Positions 52,247 to 60,556 of a DNA stretch of 64,000 nt are shown here, in pieces. The stretch's first letter is position 1. Each line of letters opens with the position of its first letter. The notes beneath the pieces are model-generated. The model was given only the letters and a program-made list of their open reading frames with translations. It was not told where the DNA came from and ran no database searches. Source of the DNA: Litoribaculum gwangyangense (lineage in GTDB: Bacteria > Bacteroidota > Bacteroidia > Flavobacteriales > Flavobacteriaceae); the NCBI RefSeq assembly GCF_039543505.1, contig NZ_BAABJW010000001.1, forward strand, positions 372,001 through 436,000, written 5' to 3'. Both the position numbers and the translations under genes were made by a program.

Positions 52247-52924
52247 TTAAAAGTTTACAAATGTTATTACATTAAACTGATCTCTACTTGTGGTTTCAAA
52301 AAACTGGTTCATGTAACCGGCTTCAATTTTGACATTTCTGTTCACCTGATAGCCAATGCCTCCATATAACCTGTTTCGATCAAAAATTGAGGTTTCTGTA
52401 TTCAGAAAAATTTCATTGTAAGTCGAAAGATAATATTTACTCGCGTCATCTTTGCCAAGAGGAACATTAATGGATAGAAAATATCGAAAACGCATTTTAA
52501 AATCATTTTCAACAAAACGTTGCTCAAACCTATACCGGTGACCTAATTTCACATTTCCAAATTTTTGGTTGGAAAGGAATTGTTGAAAAATCCTGTGCTC
52601 TTTTAGGGATATCTTGTCATCAGTGTTTGCAAGGTAGTTTTCGGATAAAATATATCCATATCCCAACAAAACATTATTTTTCCCCTCATTAAAATTATAG
52701 CCTAACCCTGTACGAAGTAACAACTGTTCAAGATTGCCAATAGCGTTGTAATTTCGGTATTGGACCTCATTATGAAGATTCCATTTTTGGTTAAGTTTTT
52801 TGTTGCCTATATATATTAACCAATTACCAAAATTACTTTCTTGACTTTGTGACAATAATGGTAACATTAACAGTATTATTAATGCTATTACATTTACTTT
52901 TTTTATACTGTTCCTTTTTCCCAT
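52247..52924 (-). CDS. DUF2490 domain outer-membrane protein
   Basis: 225 residues: signal peptide (KVNVIALIILLMLPLLSQSQ), then a beta-strand-rich sequence (NFGNWLIYIGNKKLNQKWNLHNEVQYRNY, LKHRYRFEQRFVENDFKMRFRYFLSINVPLG) ending in Phe (FVNF), consistent with a small barrel of the DUF2490 family. Function unknown. It lies in the carbonic anhydrase set: carbonic anhydrase stops 10 bases before it. Probably co-transcribed. Confidence 0.82.
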   Translation of the reverse strand: MGKRNSIKKVNVIALIILLMLPLLSQSQESNFGNWLIYIGNKKLNQKWNLHNEVQYRNYNAIGNLEQLLLRTGLGYNFNEGKNNVLLGYGYILSENYLANTDDKISLKEHRIFQQFLSNQKFGNVKLGHRYRFEQRFVENDFKMRFRYFLSINVPLGKDDASKYYLSTYNEIFLNTETSIFDRNRLYGGIGYQVNRNVKIEAGYMNQFFETTSRDQFNVITFVNF

Positions 52925-52934
52925 CTAAGGCATT

Positions 52935-53564
52935 CTACTCATAAAATTCTACAGCACCAGTATTAATATCATACATAGCACCAATAATTTTAATCTCACC
53001 AATTTTTTCCATATCCGTAAGTATTGGGCTTTCTCTGTGTATTCTATCAATAGTTAACTCTACGTTCTTTTTTGATACATTATCCACAAACTCCAAGTTT
53101 TTTGAATTTCTTAAACTCGTATCTTTAGGCTCTTCAGTGGCCTTTACAGCAGGTGTTATTTTTTCAATAAGCTTGGTGAGATTACCCATCTTAGCATCAT
53201 CGCAAGCCCCCTTAATCGCTCCACAACTGGTATGCCCCAAAACCACTATTAATTTGGTGCCGGCAAGTTTACATGCAAACTCCATACTTCCTAATATATC
53301 TTCGTTAACAAAGTTTCCTGCAATCCTTACACTAAAAATATCACCTAATCCTTGGTCGAAAACTAATTCAGCAGATACTCTGGAGTCTATACAACTTAAA
53401 ATGGTAGCAAACGGAAATTGACCTTCGCTTGTATCGTTTACTTGTTCCAGTAAATTTCTATTGGCTTTTAAGTTGTTTTGAAATCTAACATTACCCTCTT
53501 TTAAATATCGCAATGACTTTTCGGGTGTCATGGTTGCTTGGGTTTCTCTTGTATGTGCTTTCAT
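52935..53564 (-). CDS. Beta-class carbonic anhydrase
   Basis: 209 residues, of a different subgroup from the one at 49646: zinc ligands in LSCIDSRVSAELVFDQGLGD and GHTSCGAIKGACDDAKMG. It has no signal peptide (MKAHTRETQATMTPEKSLRYLKEG), so it acts in the cytoplasm. It follows the UspA gene by 7 bases and precedes DUF2490, part of the SulP operon. Confidence 0.95.
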   Translation of the reverse strand: MKAHTRETQATMTPEKSLRYLKEGNVRFQNNLKANRNLLEQVNDTSEGQFPFATILSCIDSRVSAELVFDQGLGDIFSVRIAGNFVNEDILGSMEFACKLAGTKLIVVLGHTSCGAIKGACDDAKMGNLTKLIEKITPAVKATEEPKDTSLRNSKNLEFVDNVSKKNVELTIDRIHRESPILTDMEKIGEIKIIGAMYDINTGAVEFYE

Positions 53565-53571
53565 AATTTTC

Positions 53572-54408
53572 TTAGGTGTTTTGTTGAATTTTTAGTTTTT
53601 GACCTCTAGTTAATAGAAGAGAGACATCAAGATTGTTAATAATATCTTTTAGGCTTGTCTTAATGGAACTTGACATATTTTGAGCGCTATCATCACCAGC
53701 CAACCAAAGCAAATTTATGTTATTTTTTGATACATAATTTGATAGGTTTTTTAGTGTATGACCATTTTCTTCAAAAACATATTCCACAGTTTTAGGAAGC
53801 GTTGAGTCTTGATTGACTTCTTTTAAATTACTAGAATTTTTAATGATTCTGAAAGATTTTAATGGTTTTTTAGTGTGTTTTATTAAAGTTTCAGTAAAAT
53901 CCAAATTAACCAATTCTTCATTGGGATTCAAAATACCTAGTGATAAATCATCGTTTGGCTCAAAGGTGTTTTTACCAGAAGCTATTAAAACCATCCCTTC
54001 ATGCTTGCTTAAAACAAAATTTGTTATGTTATTTCCAAGAAAACTGATAGCCTTTGGTTTTCTCTTGCCCAAAACAATAATGTCTGGTTTTAATTTATTG
54101 ATCTGTGCCTCAATTTGATTTTTAATATTCCCAAAGGCAAATGTGCACTTAATATTGACTCCATAATTCTGATAAACAGATTTAACAAGATTGTCCAGCT
54201 TCCTTTTTGTTTGAACATGTTCCTGATTTATTGTGCGAAAAGCGGTTAGTTGATTTTCTTTTTTAATAATATCAGTAGGTTTTTTAACATAAAATAACTC
54301 AATATCTGCATTAATTATGTTCGATAAACTTATGGTACTTTTCAATGTTGAGTCCATAGATTTTATTAAATCTGAAAGTACTAGAATTTTATATTTTTTA
54401 TTTTTCAT
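53572..54408 (-). CDS. Universal stress protein (UspA) family
   Basis: 278 residues, two-domain-length USP. N-terminal half is UspA-like (YKILVLSDLIKSMDSTLKSTISLSNIINADIELFYV, then PDIIVLGKRKPKAISFLGNNITNFVLSKHEGMVLIAS). The ATP-loop pattern GxxG-x9-GS is degenerate (GKRKPKAISFLGNNITNFV), so nucleotide binding is doubtful. The second half is more diverged. It lies 5 bases after the SulP gene and 7 before the carbonic anhydrase gene; USPs beside SulP transporters are a recurrent pairing. Role unproven. Confidence 0.8.
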   Translation of the reverse strand: MKNKKYKILVLSDLIKSMDSTLKSTISLSNIINADIELFYVKKPTDIIKKENQLTAFRTINQEHVQTKRKLDNLVKSVYQNYGVNIKCTFAFGNIKNQIEAQINKLKPDIIVLGKRKPKAISFLGNNITNFVLSKHEGMVLIASGKNTFEPNDDLSLGILNPNEELVNLDFTETLIKHTKKPLKSFRIIKNSSNLKEVNQDSTLPKTVEYVFEENGHTLKNLSNYVSKNNINLLWLAGDDSAQNMSSSIKTSLKDIINNLDVSLLLTRGQKLKIQQNT

Positions 54409-54413
54409 GATGT

Positions 54414-56006
54414 TTAATTTAAACTTAAACTTGACTTTGGTTTGTCCCTAAAAAACTCAACAAAACTAGATGGGTTTTCTTTAGTCCCTCTTTTAGAAAC
54501 TAACTTGATATCTATATTTCTCTCTTTGGCTTTAAAAAGAAAATCCTCTAGAATTTCAATAATATCGTTATCCAAATACCTCGTATTTAAAAGGTTTATT
54601 TCTAAGTAAGTTTCCATTGGCAAACTCTCTAACTCCTTTAAAATAGCTCCTTTATTAAAAAAAGTTACTTCTTCGGCCAAAGTCATTTTTATTCTATGTT
54701 TTCCATTGCTTTTATCTTCAATATGAAGGAAATGTGAATTCTGGTAGCTTTTCAATAAGATAACTACAATGCCAACCGCAAGCCCGAGACCTATGCCATA
54801 TAAAAGGTCTATAAACACTATCCCTAAAACAGTTACTGTGAAAGGGATTGATTGTTTCCAACCTAAGTCGTACATTTTTTTGAATAAGGCTGGCTTTGCC
54901 AGTTTATATCCAACTACCAGCAAAATGGCTGCTAAAACAGATAAAGGTATCATATTTAATAACCTTGGAATAAGTACTACAGAAATTAATAGAAAGAAGC
55001 CATGAATGATAGCAGATGCCTTACTACGACCTCCAGATTGGATATTTGCAGAACTACGCACAATTACCTGAGTAATCGGTAAACCTCCTACTAGGCCAGA
55101 AAGGATATTACCCGCGCCTTGAGCCAACAACTCTCTATTAGTTGGGGTTACATTCTTATGAGGATCTAACTTATCGGTAGCCTCAACACATAGTAAGGTT
55201 TCCAAACTTGCTACTAAGGCAATTGTAAATGCAACAATCCAAACATCTGGGTTGGTTATGATCTTAAAATTAGGAAAACTAAATTGGCCTAAAAAAGATG
55301 CAGTATCGTCTGGAACTGGCACACTTACTAAATGTGAGGTTGAAATAGATAAAGTATCATGCGAATTTGTAATAGCGTAAAAAATAATGCCTAAAACAAC
55401 AGCTACCAATGGACCTTGTACTAATTGGAAAATCTTACCTTTTTTTGATAATATTTTATCCCATAATATTAAAATCCCCAGTCCAATAATCCCAATAATC
55501 GTTGAGCCTAGCGTTATATTATCGGTAATATTTAAAATTGCTGAAAAGGTATTTTCACCAGAAGTTTCAAAAAAGCTATCGGCTCCTTCTGGTTCAGCAT
55601 CATAACCAAAAAAGTGAGGAATTTGCTTTAGGATAATAATGATACCAATGCCTGTTAACATCCCTTTTATAACTGAAGAAGGGAAATAATATCCTATAAC
55701 TCCAGCTTTTAAAACACCAAATAGCATTTGAATAATACCCCCTAAAACAACGGCTACTAAAAAGTTTTGATAACCTCCAAGAGTGCCAATAGCGGCCAAA
55801 ACAATTGCAGCCAATCCTGCAGCAGGTCCACTAACCCCAATTTTGGATCCACTTAAAGATCCAACAACAATACCGCCAATAATACCTGCAATGACTCCAG
55901 AAAATAATGGTGCTCCACTTGCTAAAGCAATGCCCAAACATAATGGTAATGCTACAAAGAATACGACTATACTAGCAGGCAAGTCATTTTTAATAGTTTT
56001 AAACAT
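54414..56006 (-). CDS. SulP family anion transporter with STAS domain (530 residues)
   Basis: Start at ATG 56006 (MFKTIKNDLPASIVVFFVAL) is the most family-like; ATG 56018 and 56042 are alternatives. About 12 membrane helices (LPLCLGIALASGAPLFSGVI, SGPAAGLAAIVLAAIG, NILSGLVGGLPITQVIVRSS), then a STAS-like C-terminus (about 440-520; TYLEINLLNTRYLDNDIIEILEDFL). First gene of the SulP-UspA-carbonic anhydrase-DUF2490 set. Likely bicarbonate uptake; sulfate or other anions cannot be excluded. Confidence 0.92.
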   Translation of the reverse strand: MFKTIKNDLPASIVVFFVALPLCLGIALASGAPLFSGVIAGIIGGIVVGSLSGSKIGVSGPAAGLAAIVLAAIGTLGGYQNFLVAVVLGGIIQMLFGVLKAGVIGYYFPSSVIKGMLTGIGIIIILKQIPHFFGYDAEPEGADSFFETSGENTFSAILNITDNITLGSTIIGIIGLGILILWDKILSKKGKIFQLVQGPLVAVVLGIIFYAITNSHDTLSISTSHLVSVPVPDDTASFLGQFSFPNFKIITNPDVWIVAFTIALVASLETLLCVEATDKLDPHKNVTPTNRELLAQGAGNILSGLVGGLPITQVIVRSSANIQSGGRSKASAIIHGFFLLISVVLIPRLLNMIPLSVLAAILLVVGYKLAKPALFKKMYDLGWKQSIPFTVTVLGIVFIDLLYGIGLGLAVGIVVILLKSYQNSHFLHIEDKSNGKHRIKMTLAEEVTFFNKGAILKELESLPMETYLEINLLNTRYLDNDIIEILEDFLFKAKERNIDIKLVSKRGTKENPSSFVEFFRDKPKSSLSLN

Positions 56007-56091
56007 AAATAAATTCATTTTTACTGATAAGGAGAAACCCATCAGCTATTTTTAAACACTTTTTTGAACAAAAATCCTAAGATTACAAAAT

Positions 56092-56376
56092 TTAAGATAT
56101 GAATTCAGGAGGTGGAAAAATTAAATTGAGGTGTGGTTTTGGGTATTTTTTAAAATAATATTCAATACCCTCTGCACTTTCAAGCACCCATAAATATTCA
56201 GTTACAACAAAGCTTTCAGAGGCCTTTAGTTCGATTTTATTCGTTTCCTCTTCTTCTGTTACGCTGTAAAAAATGGATGTATCTGCGGAGTCATCTATTG
56301 CAATAATTATTGAAGGCGCTGATATAAGTGCCATCAGTAATATGGTGAAGAAAATTGCAATAACGTTTTTACACAT
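56092..56376 (-). CDS. Small secreted or anchored hypothetical protein
   Basis: 94 residues. Signal peptide or anchor (MCKNVIAIFFTILLMALISA), then an acidic soluble tail (TSIFYSVTEEEETNKIELKASE, YFKKYPKPHLNLIFPPPEF). No family recognised. Just upstream is a palindrome with 10-bp arms surrounding a TATATTTG box (56378-56410), so it is probably the first gene transcribed ahead of the SulP set. Confidence 0.65.
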   Translation of the reverse strand: MCKNVIAIFFTILLMALISAPSIIIAIDDSADTSIFYSVTEEEETNKIELKASESFVVTEYLWVLESAEGIEYYFKKYPKPHLNLIFPPPEFIS

Positions 56377-56377
56377 T

Positions 56378-56410
56378 TTGAAGTGTTTATTAACAAATAT
56401 AACACTTCAA
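56378..56410 (-). promoter_or_regulatory. Palindromic promoter region of the SulP/carbonic anhydrase set
   Basis: Perfect 10-bp arms TTGAAGTGTT (56378-56387) and AACACTTCAA (56401-56410) around a 13-base spacer. The -7 box candidate TATATTTG (56394-56401, minus strand) lies in the spacer and first arm base, 18 bases before the start codon. No T-tract follows, so a terminator is unlikely; an operator is more likely. Confidence 0.55.
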
Positions 56411-56434
56411 TCCAATAAAACTGTAAAACTGCTT

Positions 56435-57193
56435 TTAAATGTCGTTTAATAGTTTGATGTCTTGAGATAAGACCCACCCAGTTTTACCATCAGAAAGCCT
56501 TATTTTTTTCCAATTGTTGTAAGTTTGTAAAACCTGGACTTTGGTGCCTTCGTGAAGCCTAAAGGATTCTTCACTTCTATTGTTAGGGTCGCTTTTTACC
56601 TTACTTTCTTGAGCAAATACAATGGCTGGATTGTCATTTTTATCTAAACTATACCTGTGAAAGGCTAGAGCTAATGTTATACAAACAAGTACCAAGGCAG
56701 TTAAACTAGAAATGAAAGTGACGCGTTTTTTTATTGTAGAGTAAGTAAAGTAATAAATTAAGAACAAAACTACGAAACAAAACACTAAAAAAACAGAGGC
56801 TTTTGCCCAAACATCAAAAGACAATTTATTAGTTATATTTTTTATAAGTTTTGCAAACCCTACATCTGGGATAACATCAATGGCATCTATGGTCATATTC
56901 CTAGCGTATGCTATATTGTTATTTATATCAGCATCATCAGGCGTCAATTGTAAAGCTTTTTCATAAAAATAGATACTTGGTCCTATATGGTTAAGCTTAT
57001 AATGTGCATTTGCCATATTAAAATACAAATCCGCAGAATGGTTTCCAGTTTCCAAAATAGTATTATATGCATCAATGGCTTCGGCATATTTACCTTCGTT
57101 GTATAACGCATTTGCTCTCTCAAACAAGGCTTGATTTTGGGCAAAAGCTGAAAAACTTAATAAAAATAATATGATATACAATAGGTGTTTCAT
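56435..57193 (-). CDS. batE: BatE, TPR and SH3 domain protein
   Basis: 252 residues from ATG 57193 (MKHLLYIILFLLSFSAFAQN, signal peptide). The frame is open 7 codons further. TPR repeats cover about 25-115 (ALFERANALYNEGKYAEAIDAYNTIL), then two membrane helices (about 130-185) and a C-terminal SH3-like domain (EESFRLHEGTKVQVLQTYNN, then WKKIRLSDGKTGWV). Last gene of the Bat operon, starting one base before the BatD stop. Bat proteins of Bacteroidota affect oxygen tolerance and envelope integrity. Confidence 0.88.
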   Translation of the reverse strand: MKHLLYIILFLLSFSAFAQNQALFERANALYNEGKYAEAIDAYNTILETGNHSADLYFNMANAHYKLNHIGPSIYFYEKALQLTPDDADINNNIAYARNMTIDAIDVIPDVGFAKLIKNITNKLSFDVWAKASVFLVFCFVVLFLIYYFTYSTIKKRVTFISSLTALVLVCITLALAFHRYSLDKNDNPAIVFAQESKVKSDPNNRSEESFRLHEGTKVQVLQTYNNWKKIRLSDGKTGWVLSQDIKLLNDI

Positions 57194-57194
57194 C

Positions 57195-58967
57195 TTATTT
57201 AGCTTGTTTATCAATTAAGGAAATCGTTTTTGCCGCTTTATCATAATCTTCTTGCATAGTTACACTATCAATAGGTGTGTAACGTGCTAATTCACAACTT
57301 TCTAAAATACTGATAAAATCACTAATTACTTGATTGTTAACTTGTTTTTCTTTAAGCAAATTATTAATGATATCTTTACTTAAATCACTAGTTTCAATGT
57401 GTAATTTAGCCTTCAAATAGTTATGTAATGCTTTTTCAAGCGCAATATAAAACGCTTCTTTTTTTCCTAATGATTTTTTGGCATTAGTTAAATATTTTCT
57501 AGCGAGCCTATTGGCTTTTCTAATTCTATTTCCGTAAACATCAGCATCTCTACTTGCTTTTTTATTTCTAATCAAAATTGCCAATGGAATTGCTAAAAAT
57601 GGCAATAACAACAAGCTCCAAAACAAATTGGTTTTAAAAAAATAGTTTTGTTTTATTGACGAAAAAGTTGTTTTAGTTTTTATAAATGCAAATTGTTCAT
57701 TATTAAAAACAACAGCTTGTTTATTTATACTTGAAGTTGAATTTCCTTCTGAAGCATCATTACTATTTGGACCATTAAGAACATTGATAATGATTTCATT
57801 TGAAGATAAACGCTTGTATGTTTCGGTTTTTAAATCAAAATATGAAAATGAAATACTGGGTATGGGATACTTTCCTTTATATTGAGGCACAATGGTATAA
57901 CTATCTGAAATACTTCCTTGCATTCCTGATAAATTAGTATTAACACTTTCATTATGTTCAGGCTCGTAAACCTCAAGAGAACTTGGTAAAGATACCTTTG
58001 GAAGTTTAAAAAGTTTAAGATTACCATTACCCCTAACGTTAACTTTCAACTGTAAAGATTCCGTAGCATCTAATTCGGTTTTTGAAGCATTCACGTCAAA
58101 TTTAAAATCGCCAACAGCACCTGTAAAATCTAGTGGTTTACCAACTTCTGGTAAAGGTTTTACATTAATGGTTTTATTTCCTGCAGAAACGGTTCTAGTA
58201 ACACGAGTCATCAATATGCTTCCAAAAATATCGCGCCTATTGGTGGGTACACGCATATCAATATTTAAACTTAGTGGCTCAATATCCAGTTTACCTGTTT
58301 TTTGAGGGTACAAAACCGTTTTTCTGAGGACTACGTAACGATAATCTTCACCATTAAATGTGCCGTTTTCAACTTTTTGTCCTTGGGTATCAATATTCTG
58401 ACTCCAAAAATCATTATATCTTGGGCTGTCAATCTCGCTATAATTAGTTACAGATATTCTTGGCGAAACATAAAGTTTATACACTACTGTGATAGCTTCG
58501 TTTAGATAGGGGTTTGTTTTTGATACCTCTGCAACTAAATGAATATTTTCTGCTGCTAAATAATTGGGGTCGTTGGGGTCTTTTGGAACTTCAACAGCTG
58601 CAGTCACTTCAATTTTAATAGGGGTAGTCTTATAAGTTTCTCCTTCAATGGTTATGGAAGCTTGGGAAATAGTAAAATTTCCACGCGATTTTGGTGCTAA
58701 AAAATAACTATATGTTTTTTTGTAAGTTCGAACGCCATTTATCCATGAATTACTAACTGATTGATTTGGCCCACCAACTACCGTAAAATTTGCAAAATCT
58801 GGTGGATTGAAATTATCTCCATCCTGATTCATTTCAAAATCCACACGCAAACGTTCATTAACTCCTAACTTTTGCTTGCTTACTTTGGCCTCAAATTGAA
58901 CTTGTGCTGAAGCCATACTTGAAACAAGTATTACTAGAAATATGGATATTTGTTTTATAAATTTCAT
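57195..58967 (-). CDS. batD: BatD, oxygen-tolerance family protein
   Basis: 590 residues with signal peptide (MKFIKQISIFLVILVSSMAS). Tandem immunoglobulin-like repeats (about 25-380; FEAKVSKQKLGVNERLRVDFEMNQDG, DFKFDVNASKTELDATESLQLKVNVRGNGNLKLFKLP), then a membrane helix (TNLFWSLLLLPFLAIPLAIL) and a helical cytoplasmic end. Membrane-anchored periplasmic scaffold. It is upstream of batE and downstream of batC. Length is normal. Confidence 0.9.
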   Translation of the reverse strand: MKFIKQISIFLVILVSSMASAQVQFEAKVSKQKLGVNERLRVDFEMNQDGDNFNPPDFANFTVVGGPNQSVSNSWINGVRTYKKTYSYFLAPKSRGNFTISQASITIEGETYKTTPIKIEVTAAVEVPKDPNDPNYLAAENIHLVAEVSKTNPYLNEAITVVYKLYVSPRISVTNYSEIDSPRYNDFWSQNIDTQGQKVENGTFNGEDYRYVVLRKTVLYPQKTGKLDIEPLSLNIDMRVPTNRRDIFGSILMTRVTRTVSAGNKTINVKPLPEVGKPLDFTGAVGDFKFDVNASKTELDATESLQLKVNVRGNGNLKLFKLPKVSLPSSLEVYEPEHNESVNTNLSGMQGSISDSYTIVPQYKGKYPIPSISFSYFDLKTETYKRLSSNEIIINVLNGPNSNDASEGNSTSSINKQAVVFNNEQFAFIKTKTTFSSIKQNYFFKTNLFWSLLLLPFLAIPLAILIRNKKASRDADVYGNRIRKANRLARKYLTNAKKSLGKKEAFYIALEKALHNYLKAKLHIETSDLSKDIINNLLKEKQVNNQVISDFISILESCELARYTPIDSVTMQEDYDKAAKTISLIDKQAK

Positions 58968-59067
58968 TTGTTTTTCAAAGTGGATGACTGCATAAGCAGG
59001 AATGATAAAATGATTATATCAATTATATTTACGCTTACTATTTATGCTTAGAATCTCTTACAATTAA

Positions 59068-59910
59068 TTACCAATCTTTTTCAGTTTTTACCTTGACGCC
59101 TTTTTGCTTTTCAGCATTTATTTTTTCTTGAACTTTTTGCTCTTGATTATTCATAGCCTCCAACAAATTTTTTATTTGCTGTGGTGATAATTGCCCGGGT
59201 TGTGGTTTTGGAGGTTTTTGATCTTTCTTTTCTTCATCGCCCTTGCCCTTATCCTCTTTTTCATCTTTAGGTTTTCCTTCGTCATCTTTTTGGTCTTCTC
59301 CTTCTTTTTTATCTTGGTCGCCTTCGTCTTTTTTATCCTGTTGGTCTTTATTCTCGCCTTCTTTATCCTTTTTTTCTTGGTTATCTTTTTGGTCTTGATT
59401 TTCTTTATTTTCGTCTTGTTTATCTTCTTTATTGTCATCCTTATTTTGATCCTGCTGCTGCTCGGCGCATTCCTTTGCAATACCTAAATTGTATCTGGTT
59501 TCTTCATCAGTAGGATCGTTTCTCAGAGCATTTTTATAAGCTTCAACAGCTTCTTTACATTGCTTGTTTTTCATCAAAATATTGCCAATATTATGGAAAG
59601 CCATATGCTTTTCTGATTTGGATATTGCTGTTTCGGCAGCTTGTTGATGACGATATAAAGCTTCTTCTAAATTGCCTTTACTATAATAGGCATTGCCCAA
59701 ATTATAAGTACCCGCAACGGATGTAGGCTTTTCTGAAATGGCTTTTCTGTATTCCATTTCTGCAGAAACAAAGTCGTCTTCATTTAACAGATTATTGCCT
59801 TCATAAACATAGTTATTCGCTTTTTTTTGGGTCAATAACTGTAATTTATCAGTATTTTGAGCCCCTGTAATTGCTGAAATAGCAATCATTATATAAACCG
59901 CTATCTTCAT
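59068..59910 (-). CDS. batC: BatC, TPR protein with a long charged low-complexity tail
   Basis: 280 residues from ATG 59910 (MKIAVYIMIAISAITGAQNT, signal peptide). Three or four TPR repeats (ANNYVYEGNNLLNEDDFVSAEMEYRKAI, VEAYKNALRNDPTDEE) to about residue 150; then a run of about 90 residues made almost only of Asp, Lys, Glu, Gln and Asn (59205-59470), then PPKPQPGQLSPQQIKNLLEAM and a helical end. The charged run is translated in several frames without stops, so its length is likely to vary between strains. Known BatC proteins have a similar spacer. Confidence 0.87.
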   Translation of the reverse strand: MKIAVYIMIAISAITGAQNTDKLQLLTQKKANNYVYEGNNLLNEDDFVSAEMEYRKAISEKPTSVAGTYNLGNAYYSKGNLEEALYRHQQAAETAISKSEKHMAFHNIGNILMKNKQCKEAVEAYKNALRNDPTDEETRYNLGIAKECAEQQQDQNKDDNKEDKQDENKENQDQKDNQEKKDKEGENKDQQDKKDEGDQDKKEGEDQKDDEGKPKDEKEDKGKGDEEKKDQKPPKPQPGQLSPQQIKNLLEAMNNQEQKVQEKINAEKQKGVKVKTEKDW

Positions 59911-60045
59911 TTTTAAATTCTCTTTTCTTATCATGACTCTCAAAATTATAAAACCTTGTTTTTCTATTCGTTAAAAAAAGTATAAAACATTTTTCAAAGA
60001 AAAGGTTGATTAAATCAAAGTTATATTATGAATACAACCTAAACT

Positions 60046-60537
60046 TTATTGCAAACTAACAGTTAAGTTTTTACAAATATTTTTAACGCTTATATTTTTT
60101 ATAACTCTTTTAACATCATTAGCATTTTCCAATTTCTTTTCCATTTGATAAATTTTTGAACAGTCTTCATCAAAATTTAAATACAAATTGACTTTTTCAA
60201 TATTTTCCTCTCGTTTGATTAGATTAACAAATTCAGAGAAAAGTAAGCTCTTAATATCTAGATCTTTTATACTTGGTGGCACTCTCACAAAAAAGAATAG
60301 AGTATGATAAAGGTTATCTTCTTTCAGTAAACAATTATAAGCACTTTGCTCAATTAAATTATACTCAGAATCAGTACTATACATTGTTATAAAGAAGTGT
60401 GCAATGCCATATTTTGAATAATCAATTCTACTGTAGTCGATTTCATGACCTTGAAAATTAAAACTTCTCAATTCTCTAGTTTGTGAAAATGATAATATGC
60501 ATAAACTTAGAAATAGTATTAAGATTTTTATTTTCAT
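60046..60537 (-). CDS. Secreted protein inserted within the Bat operon, unknown function
   Basis: 163 residues, signal peptide (MKIKILILFLSLCILSFSQT). The mature part (RELRSFNFQGHEIDYSRIDYSKYGIAHFFITMYSTD) is mixed, with three cysteines (CLLKEDN, DCSKIYQ, ICKNL). No family recognised. It lies between batB and batC, 19 bases after batB's stop, in the same direction. The canonical Bat order has no such gene, so it looks like a lineage-specific addition. Confidence 0.6.
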   Translation of the reverse strand: MKIKILILFLSLCILSFSQTRELRSFNFQGHEIDYSRIDYSKYGIAHFFITMYSTDSEYNLIEQSAYNCLLKEDNLYHTLFFFVRVPPSIKDLDIKSLLFSEFVNLIKREENIEKVNLYLNFDEDCSKIYQMEKKLENANDVKRVIKNISVKNICKNLTVSLQ

Positions 60538-60556
60538 TGAAAAATTGTTTTAAGAC

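Noticed and set aside
59191..59487. Plus-strand ORF of about 98 codons, almost all Phe, Leu, Ile and Val
   Set aside because: It is the complement of the charged BatC tract; the hydrophobic run is a mirror of Lys/Glu/Asp codons and not a real membrane protein.
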